Shown here: positions 34,901 through 46,900 of the stretch, piece after piece
Position numbering within the stretch: the first letter of the stretch is position 1
How the letters are laid out: every line of letters starts with the position of its first letter
Assembly: GCF_037038585.1 (NCBI RefSeq)
Contig: NC_092520.1
Coordinates: 151,155,104-151,219,103, forward strand
DNA length: 64,000 nt
DNA from: Patagioenas fasciata
Taxonomy: Eukaryota > Chordata > Aves > Columbiformes > Columbidae
Direction: 5' to 3'
Program-made: the position numbers and the translations under genes
The notes under the pieces: generated by a model
Seen by the model: the letters and a program-made list of their open reading frames with translations, nothing else
Database searches by the model: none
Told to the model about the DNA's origin: nothing

Positions 34901-37900
34901 CTCTGTGACATTTTTTTGCTGTGTTGGATGTTACCATAAACCAGGGGTGTCAAATTCATTTTTGCCTGAGGCCACATCGGCTTCATGGTTGCCTTCAAAG
35001 GGCTGAATGTAATTTCAGGACTCAGCCCATGGGCCTTGTGTTTGCCATGTGGTTTTGTACATTGTACTCCTTTATCACTGGCACTGTCTCATAACACAAA
35101 AGGCACACTGTTCTTTTCCTTGAAACACAAACATGTATTCACTTTCCCTTCTGTCATTAAATTGCCTTCCTTCTGCATCAATTTTACTCGACATTTTGGG
35201 ATTCAGATTGTTTCACCAAAGATGTATGGTGTGCCACTTAAGTAAAAGACCAAGATGTCCTTTAGGACCAGGTTAGATAATATTCAGGTCCCCTCACAGA
35301 GGCTCACCTTTTGTTCAAACCACCTTGGGCAGTGGTATTATCCTTAGTGCTGTTCCCCACCATGAACATTCTCCTCGTTCTTCCGTGGTGGAATAAGGAG
35401 AATGTTCCTTCAGGGGTGGACATGCCTACTGATATTCTCCTTTATTAGCCCCCACCATGAGGAGCATTATCCTTATTCCACTACCACACGTGCGCCCTCT
35501 CCCCCATTGAGACATTTGCTTTATTTCACCGTAACAAATCCTAGCCCACACTTTCCTTCTTACCCCATCTGCTCAAGCCATCCCCCCTTAAAGGGGTATT
35601 CCCAACTGGGCAGTGATGTTTCATTTGATAAATTAGCCAGATACATGAATTTTAGCAAGTGGCCAGGACTGTATCTAACTACTGCTCATGCCCCAGAGCC
35701 TTTCTGTTATTAAATGAAATATTATTAAATGACATTAGCATGTCATCACGCAAGCATGGCCACCACTGCTGGACCACAGATCTGCCCGTATCCGTGGAAA
35801 ACAATGCAGAATTCATGAGTGGGACCCTGGCTGCTGGTTACAAAATATCTTTTTACAGATACTTTTAAAAATAACATATAATTCCTAAAGTTTGCATGTC
35901 TGGCTGATTTATTAAAAAATTAAATGAAATGTTTGCCCAATTGAGAGTAACCTTTTAAGCACACAGCCCCCCCACCCCTTGTAATTCTTGTCTGTCTTGT
36001 CTTTCAATGCCCAAGGCAGTCACTAGTGTCCCCATCAGTGTCACCTATTACTCTTCTTACACAGGCTCACCGCTCTCCTGTAGCTGTGGCCGCAGTTCCC
36101 ACTGTTCCCTGCTCCTGCAGTATAACACGTGTCACACATGATACACATGTGGCCAGTGCTGGCAGGAACCTGAGGACAAGGAGCTTGGCACTGCCGCCAG
36201 GTAGAAACAAGGTGCCAGGCCAGATAAAACAAGGTGGAGGGCCAAATTCAGCCTGCAGGCCATGTGTTTGACACCTGTGCCATAAACTGTGGTCCCACTT
36301 AGTGCTGCTAAAATATTTCTGGACTTCTTGGAACAAAAACAATTAGTGATCAAAACTACCAAACTTCAGCATCGAAAGGATTATTGATCAAAACTACCGA
36401 AATACAATAAAGAAAACTTTAAAACTGATTTTTGTGAAAAAACTTTAACTTTTGAGTTCGGATTTGATTTTGCTGAGACTTCGTATAAGGGCAAGAGAAA
36501 AACTTAGAAACTATAGAGAAAAGTGCTTAAAAAGTCAAAACAATTTTGTAGAAGATGGTTGCTTCCTATCAGCCTTAAAACAATCATCTTTTAGCAGTTA
36601 TTCGTGTGATGTGTCCATGTCCTAGTGATCTCTGCTTCTTTTAACGAAGGAATCAAGAAAGGAAAGCTGTAGTAAACTTCATATGGGCCAGACCTCAGAA
36701 GATACATAGAACGGCTCATAGGTGAGAAGGAGATTTTGGAAAGCTGGAGCCTTTCCCATTCAGCAGCTGCTCTTTAAAAGAAAACTGGATGCTTGCCCAG
36801 CTCATGGCAATTTCTTGCTCGTTACCACAGTGTGCTGCTGGGAAATCTTGGCTTCCTATTAATTTAATTGAATTGGCATGGCATGGTGCTGTTAATCAGT
36901 TTCCCTTTTATTCATGTGATTCTCCGTGGAATGTGGTCTGTTCTTTTTTGGTGTTGAAAGCGAGAAAAATCTTGGGGAAAAAAAAAAAAAGTGAAATAAA
37001 CTGTTGCGTAGCTTTCTGTGAAAATATGGCAAATAAACATGAAGAGTTGACTGTGCCTGTCATCTTCTGCTGCTAATAGTTTCAGGCATCACCTCACAAT
37101 CATCTTGCTCTCATACTTATGCCTCCCTTGTCTGTAGCTGTTCTTGTTGGACCTGAAAGGCAATAGAAACCTGGTGAGAAGAGAGCATCTCAGTTTGAGC
37201 GCCTTCTTCTATAATAATGTGCAGATCATGTTGCCTGGCTGTGGGCTCCATCTTCAGCTTTTCTGCAGAGCTCTTCAGTGTCATTTCTTCTCTTCCTATT
37301 TGTCCACTTGTCTGTTGTGTGCAGACACAGCCATATGCTTCAGTTCTGCCAACACTTCTTAAAACGCTGCTGGCTTTATGTGGGCAAGCAGAAACGACCA
37401 TCACTGTAATTTTATTTCTGTTGTGCCTTTAAAATTGTGCTTGCTCAAGTAGGGAAACTGGGTTAAGTACTTCTGCTGACCACAGCTTTGTTAATGCACT
37501 CTGAGTGACCCAGTGCATCAGATAACATTTTGGATTGGTTGGAATTTTACAAAGGAAAACCAGCAAGTATTCCCCTTGGCGCTGAGGAGGTAGCCAGTGC
37601 AAGTCTGGAAGTGGTTGACTGACTTTGTTGCAAAACTGACTTGTCTTTTCTTTAACTGCTTCCTGGCTTTTGCATGGCATTCTCTGGAGTTACACTTCCC
37701 TGGTATGAAAGTATGACCTCAGCTGCAGCCCAGTCCAGTTCACCTGGGCAGTATGCAAAAAAATATATATATTATTTGAATGGTGATGGGCTTTCTGGGT
37801 ATCCTTTGGGATTGCTGTATCTCTGCTTGCATTGTGGCTTTATCTTCTCCTTTTGCTACCTTTGCTTCCTTATGCCAATAGCAAGGACTTCCTGGCTGGA

Positions 37901-40900
37901 TTAATTGTTCATTTGAGACTGTTAGGTCATCCCTGTAGCACTTTGGCAACTTGGAAGGGAATGGGAAAACAATTGAGTTGGTACAAGCTGCCATGCGGTG
38001 GGAGAATCCTTCCCCCTCCCTTGTGGTAAACCTGCTAAATTCTTGACTGACTGATGGCAGCTTACAACACTCCAACACAGTCAGTTCTGAATCCTTACCA
38101 ATCAGTTGATGGTTCCTGATTAAGCTCTTGTCTTCTCCATGAACATCAGAAAGGGCACAGCCTAGTTGATGCTGGAAACATCACTGCAAACACTTTACCT
38201 GGGGAAATAGACCTGGAGGAAAGGAGAATCTATTTATATGCTGTGCTGGTTCAATAATCATATTGATCATAAAACAAAAAAGGGGAAATGCAGCACCTCC
38301 TCATTTAACCACATCTTATCTGCTAATAAACAAATGAAACACCAGTGTTCAAATGAAAGCAGATGTTGCTGCTCTTAAGGCAAATAAGGCCTTATAATTT
38401 ATATAAGAGCTTTATCATGGTGCAATTTACAATAATTACTAATGACTGCAACAGCGCAAGGACAAAATTATGGAATATGAAGTGATAGTTTTAACAGAAA
38501 TCATTTAATTACACACAAAACATGGTTAGTAGCCAATTATTTTTGTTGCCTGTTGTGGGCTCACCCAGGCCAGCAGCTCAACCCCACAAAGCCACTGTCT
38601 CTCCTCACTGGGATGGGGAGAGAATTGGAGGGCAAAAGCGAAGAAACCTCTGTATTGAAATAAAGACAGATTAATAGGTAAAGCAAAAACCGTGCATGCA
38701 AGCAAAGTGAAATAAGGCATTGATTTCCATTGGCAGGCAGATGTTTAGCCACCTTCAGGGAAGCAGGGCTTCATACCATGTAACAGATACTTGGGAAGAC
38801 AAACACTGTAACTCCAAATGTCTCCCTTTTGTCCTTTCTCCCCAGCTTTAATTGCCACTCACAACGTCATATGGTCAGGGCTATATCACTTTAGTCAGCT
38901 GGAGTCAGCTGTCCCACTTGTGTCCCCTCCCGAATTGTTGTGTGCCCCCAGCCTACCTGCTTGGGGGGGGTTAGTACAAGAAGCATAAAAGGCCTTGATG
39001 CTGTGTAAGCACTGTTCGGTAATAACTAAAACATTCCTGTTTTATCAACACTGTTTTGGTCACAAATTTAGAATATAGCACCATACCAGCTGCTGTGAAG
39101 AAAATTAACTCCATTCCAGCCAAAACCCCTGCACCTGTTTATGCAAAGGGTATTGTCAGGCTAAATAATCTACCTAAGAAAGTCTAATTAAGCATTTTAA
39201 GTGTTAGGAGTAATTTTTTTCATAGCTTAATCTGCTGTTCCATTCTGGTAGTTACAATTTATATGTTTGGTTTTTTGGTTTTGGTTTTTTTTTTTAGTTA
39301 TTGTAGTGTAGCTAGTTTTGGTTTGATTTAATCAGTGTTTGCTTGCTTGCTGTCTAGGTTTTTTCCCCATTATCAAATAATTTAGGTTGAGGATGCTCCA
39401 TGAGAGTGTTCTGGTGTGAGAGGGAATGAAACCTGATTTAGGAGGTACAAAGTTGTACCAACAGTTTTATTAACTACACTTGTAACCAGTTTTTCTTCAG
39501 TCCAGCAGGATCTAAGTACTTAGTGGAGGATTTGTCTGGATATTTGTCTGCAATAATTAGGTGTAGTATAATTGTGAAAGCACAGTTCAGACTAAATTGT
39601 ATTTATTCAAAGTGATAAAGTTAATTCCCCTCATTGTGTCTGGTTTGACCTTTTGAGTACAAGAAAAATAGTGAAAAGTACCTCTTGTTATTACTTATTG
39701 ACATTAAATTCATAGATTTATATAGCTCTTGGCTATGTTAGAGCTGCTCTGGCCCATGCAGGGCACTGCTACACAGCTTTTGGGGCTTCTTATCCCAAGA
39801 CTGATGTCTAGCAAGACCCTGTTTGCGTGTTTCCAGAGTTGTTAGTGCTTCAGCCTAGCAGTGAGGCTGGGAATCCAGAAGTGAGTTGAAAACTTCGAGA
39901 AGATCCGAAGATAAGGGGGAAGGCAGGTTGTTTCTGCAGCTGAGCTGCTAATATCTGGGGCTAAGAGGAGAAAGGACACTGTTTATCCCCCTTCCCTCCT
40001 CATTTATAAAAGAAACTTTGTTTAACAGTGAAAAGTAATCAGAATCTTTGTTCTGACTGTGGGATGTTGCACCAAAGTTGATTTCATTTTGAAAATGCAA
40101 CGTTGCTAGCTGTCTGTTAGGAAGACAATTCTTCACCAAAGTTCAGTTCTCAGGCAGTGTTATATAATTTGTGTATATTTAGAAGTTCAGGCCGGCCAAT
40201 TAGGCAGATTCCTTTGTTTGACTGAAATGTTTACAAAGTGATAATAAAGTTGGTCAATATTACTTGGGTGTTGCACTGAACCTTTTTCAATTTATCTGTA
40301 CCTTGTGTACGTTTTTGGTACTGCTTATTGGAGTGTGGATGTGTTTCTTGTGAAGGGTATCTGAAGACTGGATTTATGCCTGTGTAATGTTTTGACTTCT
40401 GTAGCAAAAGCCTGGAAGAGATTTTCAGGCTTTATAAACATGAGCACCCTAATGCTGAATCTTCTTGCTTTCCCACAAGGTTTGTAGGAACACAGATGCA
40501 TTAGCTGACGCGAGCATTAATGTCGGAAGTATATTTTCATGGTCAGTAGAACTCTGCTCATCCTTAAGACTGGCTGTTCAGCACAGCTTGTATGTGTATT
40601 TATAATCAATAAAAAACTTATTAATTGATGTGATGTTTTGCTTTCACAAGGGCTCCTTCAAAGGCAGGATGTAGTTCTGTCTTGTCACAAGCAGACAAAA
40701 GCCAGCAGTGACAGGGCGGTGCCCAGAGTGTTTGTTCCAACCTCTCATGTACAAGCATGAGCAGAGGTGCAGATATGCAAACGGTGTGGTTCACAGCTGA
40801 GCTCCCTTCTTCCCCTGGAATTGGGTTCAAGCTGTAGCCAGGTGCCTGTATGGTCACACACATGCGTGTGCCAGCACAGGACAGGCTGTGGTGCTGTGAT

Positions 40901-43900
40901 GGAAGTGAAGGCATTAGGGTTCCGCCTCCGGCAGTGAGGCTGTCTAATGCCAGCTCAGTGATTGTGAAACTTGAGCTTTCCATGCCACGCTGGAGAGCAT
41001 GTTCACTACCGACAAGGCACAGTTGGCTTTTTTAAGCATCCACCCCTGAAAATGTAAATAAAACCTTGGATAGCTATGGCTACACAGCGTTAATAATCTC
41101 AGCCCCAAATATACTTGGAGCTGACCTTAATGGTTGCAGAGAGATTAAAAACCTGCTGCCTTGCCTCCCCTACTGGAATTAATTATATTGTGGCAACAGG
41201 GTGACAATATTCATGTTTATATGCCAAGGCATAGGGCACCTAGCCCGCATCTTGATTTACTAAGTCAGTGAAAACTTCAGACTTCCTTATCAGTAGGATT
41301 TTGCATGACATTAACCAAGCAAACTGCCATGCTTTTTCCTGGTGACTGTGGGGTCTTCCAGTATAAACAAAACATACCTGGGGGAAACCAGGCGGTGCTG
41401 ACGTAATTCCTGGTGGCTTCTTTATGTTCAGGACATCTTTATCCTTAATATGAAAGAAGCAAATTTCGACTCTTTTTTTTCTTAAATATATTTCTAGAAA
41501 GCAGAAATCACCATTTCCTACTTAAAGGCCTGGTACTTCCTAAATGTTGTCTTATCCCTTGCCAGCTTCTTATGAGGCATCAGGAAAAAGACCAGCCACA
41601 ACTGATGCAACCTTTCTGTTCAGGCAGTACAGGACTATTCATCACTGTGTGCCACTAGTCGTCAATCCAATTTGAGTTTGTAGAGTGTCATTGTGTGGTG
41701 CTTTTGAACCCAAACATCAGATGAACGGTAGCGCCCTGCACAAGGCAGCACGTAGCCCAGTGCTTCAGCGGGAAGCTTGGCTGCAGAGAGCTCATGCTTT
41801 CAGTCTGATGGGCTTACACTTTGCAAGCATTACCAGCAGGGTCATTGCTGGGCAGCAGTAACTTGAAGCATTAGTGTTTAAAAACCATACACATCTACTT
41901 CAAGCAATCCTGCACGTCACACTGGTTTCTGTTTTCACAGTCTGGGTTTTGGAAGGTTTATACTATCATCAGCTTGCATTTTTTCCTCTCCAATTTCTTT
42001 CTATTATTGCAACTACTGCTGTCACGTACACAGTTCAGGCATGCACAGGTTTCATGCCCTGTGTCCTTTTGTTTTCTGATTAACAACTTTGTGCAATTTT
42101 TTCTGATTGTTAATTCTTCTAGTTTGTACGTGTTGCTATTCACTGAATTGTTTTCTTCCTGCCCCTCTCCTGCCACCAAGCAGAAGCAAATTACTGTTAA
42201 TCCAGTTTCTATTCTGAGACTAATATTCTTGTGTCTTTCTCTCCACAGGATTTAAACTGCCATGTAAGAAATAGTAAGTAATTTTTTTCTTTGCAATTTT
42301 CTCATTAGGTCATGCAGGTTTTGGTTTGGTTTGTTTTTTTTAACTGGGTTGATACAGTAAGTTCTTCCTGCTGGAATCGGAGAGATGTAAAGTGAAGCAC
42401 TGCTATCATGCCTTCATTGAGAGTTTTCAGTTTGATCCATAATCAGCTTCAGCTAAAAGAGGAATGGGAAGTTAAGTCTTTTTCAGGGTGGAGTTGAGGG
42501 GGTAGTTTCCATTTAAAGCTGAGATGGTCAGTTTTTAAAGAAATGGGAATTTTAGGACAAGTTTGTTAGTAAATGTTCATTATAAGCTATTATATCCAGG
42601 ATGAAAAATTAATGTATAAAGTAGAATTTTAAAAGGGGCATAAAGCAATGCAGCTGAGAGCAATTAGTATAAATTACTTGACATAAAGTCGAATGAATTA
42701 ACTCAATGATCCTAAAGGTCTCTTCTAACCTAAATTATTCTATTATTCTATGAATTGGAAAAGGAAACCGGAGTTACTGTAAGTCCCATTGAATAAATAT
42801 ATTGGACATATCAGGTGTAAGTGGTCAAGCTGTACCAATTGCGTGCATCTGGAACACTTTAGTATAGTTATGGGTAATGTTCTTTAAAAAAAAAAAAAAA
42901 AGGAGAACATTCTGCATTTATCTGTTTGGTCCATGGAGGCATCTGGATGGCATTGCAGAACTCCTTGGCCTTTCTTTGCAGTTGTTTTTCTAGGCAGGCT
43001 CATTTCTGCCTCAGTGCCCAGCCCTGTATCGTACTGGCACAAGTTGTTTTTTGTAGCCATGCTTGGCATGCAAGATCAGTGAGATGACTATGTTGAAAAT
43101 AACCAGATTTTAAACTTTTTTTGGCAGGAGAAGGCTTGGGTGGGATTGGATTGGATTATATTTCCTATTGGAAGATGGCCATTGGAATACAGCTTGACAA
43201 CACAGCTAAGCTAGACTGCAGCTTCACCATTACAGAATCACAGAATGTTAGGGATTGGAAGGGACCTCAAGAGATCATCTAGTCCAATCCCCCTGCCGGA
43301 GCAGCAACACTTAAATGAGGCTACATAGAAATGTATCCAGGCGGGTCTTGAATGTCTCCAGAGTAGGAGACTCCACAACCCCCCTGGGCAGCCTGTTCCA
43401 GTGCTCTGTCACCCTCACTGAAAAGGAGTTTCTTCTCAAATTTAAGTGGAACCTTTTGTGTTCCAGTTTGAACCCATTACCCCTTGTCCTATCATTGGTT
43501 GTCACCAAAAAAGAGCTTGGCTCCATCCTTGTGACACTTACCCTTTATATATTTGTAAACATTAATTAGGTCACCCCTCAGTCTTTTCTGCTCCAAGCTA
43601 AAGAGACCCAGCTCCCTCAGCCTATAAAATACTGCCTTATTTGAATATTTGGTTTAAATTCTGCTTTATGATCTTGTTTTGGTTTCCTGCTCTAGGGGAA
43701 TTTTTTTTTTTTTTTTTTTTTTAGTGCTTAGTATGCTCTTTTCTGAAAGGTATTTAATCTTACCAGGTTTTCTAGAGATATTTTTTGATAGAATGAGCAT
43801 TTGAGGATTGTCCAATTACTTCCTAAGCCTAAAACCATGCTATCACAAGAAGGGAGAGTGCGCACTTTCCACTGTTCCCATCACTGAAAGTGTACTTCAG

Positions 43901-46900
43901 TGGGGGTGGGGGGGGCTGATTGTACCCTGTGTCACAATGAACTGCTGGAGAAAAAGTGCTGCTCCTACCCATGTCCCTGCTACGGCTCCCCTCAGGGCCA
44001 TGCCAGCAGTGATGAGCCTGCAGGCTGAGCTTCTTCCCTGAGCAGCCCACCAAGGAAATGGAGAAATCTTTGTTTGACAGATCATTTTTATGAACCAAAT
44101 TATCCCACAGCCCTATGATAGTTTGAAAATGTGGAAAATGTAGCCAAGAGAGCAGTCTTCCATTAGCAGTGTTGATTTCTATCAGCTGAAACTGGTAGCA
44201 AAGCACGTTTTGCTTTTGAGGAGTTCAGCCTACAGATTTATTCTCTTGCTCTTCATTGTTCTCTTTTCAATATTAATGATTTGGTGTGGATGCAACAAAT
44301 ACCTAAAGAATATCGTACAGCTCTCTCCAAATGCTGTATAATCATCTGACTTCTTTTTTTCCCCCCTCTTTTTTGCTATATTCAGTAATCACACTAGCCT
44401 ATTCATAAGATTCATAGATTGCATGACAAAGCTCACATTCAGTATTTTTTCTGCTAGTTTTTCAGCAGTGCTGTTGTAAATAAATACCATCATAAGTTCT
44501 CATTAGGTAAATATGGCCTACGCTATGTGTGCTTACATGTGTATTACAGTGTGTCAAGAAATATTTCGTCTGAATAGGTCCAGTATACAAAGTGCCTCAG
44601 ATTTGTTTTTATTGACAGATCTGCCTTCCCCTGCCCCCAGGTCGGACAGTTATCATGTGCTCTATCATCCTTTACTTCTAGATTGATCTTTTTTAGAAAA
44701 ATGCATTGCATTTGGCTTACGCTCACCCCCACAGTGCTATTTAAAACATTTGAACAGTAATAATTTCCCACTTGCCACTCCTTGATTTGTCACCCTAGTT
44801 CTTCTTGCATTTGTGCTTCACTGATATTCAGCAGAGCTATTTTTAATATGCTCTGGTAAGTCAAATGTCTTACAAAAGTCTAAGTAGATCATGTCTGTCT
44901 AATGCCTGTCATACCTGATTTCATTTTCTGATGAGATTACAGGACCAGTTTTCTCTAACACTATATTGACTAGCATAAATTATTTTTCTGTCCAGAGAGC
45001 TCATTAATTTAGGAAAGGGTGTCTGACAGACTTGTTATCATTGCAAAGTTAGAAATTAGTGCTAGTCTTCTAACTAGCCGTTTTCAGCAGCAAGGTATGA
45101 ACTTGCTGCAGGAGATCTTGAGTAACCTTACTTGACCTGTTTAACCTGACTGCATTTATTGTGATAATTACTAATGGATTTTAAGGAAAGGGAAAGTGTA
45201 AGTTTCTAGAATGAGTTCAGAATATTACAGGTAATTTATAAAGTATTTGCTTGCTGAAAACTTTCTTTCTGAACTGTTGAGCAGACTGTCACCCAGTTTT
45301 GCTCTCTGAGTAACCTTGATCCAAAGGGCAGACCTAAATGGCTGCTTTTGTTTGCTGGGCAGGTACCTGCATGGAGGAGAGCTGGGTGCGGGTTCCCATG
45401 TGGACTCCTTCTGCACCAAGCAGTCTTCATGTCTCTTCTGATGTTTTCCATCAGATGGATGGAGACCTCCTCCCTGTGATTCGGATAGAATGGAAAGTGG
45501 CCACTGATGGTAAGTTGTGGTTGTTTAATGTGGACATGGAGCAGAGGAATTAGGTGTGATCTGGTAAGGACAGGGAGGAGAGTTATGACTTGAAATCTTT
45601 TATTGATCTAGTCATGAAAGTGAAGCTTTGAAATTTGGGGGTTTGGCTGCTTCATTTTGTTTGCTTTGAGGGATGTTTTTCTTGGTGACTGAATCAAGGC
45701 TTTGGGTGTGCTGGTATTCAAGAATTTAAAATGTTTCCACTGCTGTGGGATAATGACTCTTAAAATGGGAGAAGCGGATAAAAATGGAATGAAGCTAGTC
45801 ACACCTTTACCATGGCAATGAGAGGATGAAGATTTGCACTGCAAGCATTGCCGTTTTTTCAAGGCATAGTAATGACTGCAGCAGTCTTGTGCAGGGGAAT
45901 TACATCTGTGAACTGAAAAAATGAGAATTAATTCGAGAGAGCACCAATAGCTTATGTGCTGTTAACCCAGTGCAAGTTCCTTCCATCTGGGTAATCTAGT
46001 CCTTGTAACTTAGGTTTCCTATACACAGATATGTCTTGATAAAGGAATAATTGTCTCCTTGTTGAAGTTCAAATGAGTACCAGTAAATCAAGTTTTTCCA
46101 GTCTCCAGATATTTTGGATTATTTTTTGTTTGCATATGTTTCCCTTGCATACTCTTGTCCATGATTTTGCACTGATTCAAGACAGAATTAAACACATTCA
46201 TTTCTTCCTGCTGCGAGCCCTGTGTCTGAGAACTGTGTAGGGTTATTATCTCAGTGCTGTACTAGTGCTACAGTAGTGTAGAAGTAGGTGTGACACAGGT
46301 AACCCAGTTGTTTTGTGTAACTATGGTTATAAACTTTCTCGGTGGAATTGTACCAAAATAAAAGCATATTTGCTCTGGTGCCCAAACTGCATGAAGCAGC
46401 CTTGAGAGGCAGAGCTAAACACAACACTGAACCTGTGGAACTGCCAGGATGTCTGGAATAATGAAGCTGCCTTCTATTCTGCCCCTTCATTTGCACAGAT
46501 GGAGCTCTTGCCATGCAGGATGACCTTTAAGCTGAAAGTGCAGTTAGTCAGCCTTGCACGCTCACTTTTTCATGGCCAGTTATCTTTGTGTTGTGATTCC
46601 CCAGCACTTCAAAGGAGTAAGGCTGTGACAAGACCAGGCACGGTGGTAATGTCTGGGGTACTTGCAACCTCTACACATGCAGATGACAGGAAAAGACATC
46701 TCTCTCTGTCCCTGTCCCTGCAGCTAGCATCCGCTATCTCCGAGGGGCAGAGCTGGCTGTGATGCAAGTGAGCAGCAATCAACAGATCTGCGCCCAGTTT
46801 GACTTTCAGAACAACTTGACACTTCAGGTCCGTCCAGATGGAGGCCGGGTGAGTGCAAAGGGCTCTAAACTACTGCCTCTAGTCCATGGGATTGTTACTG

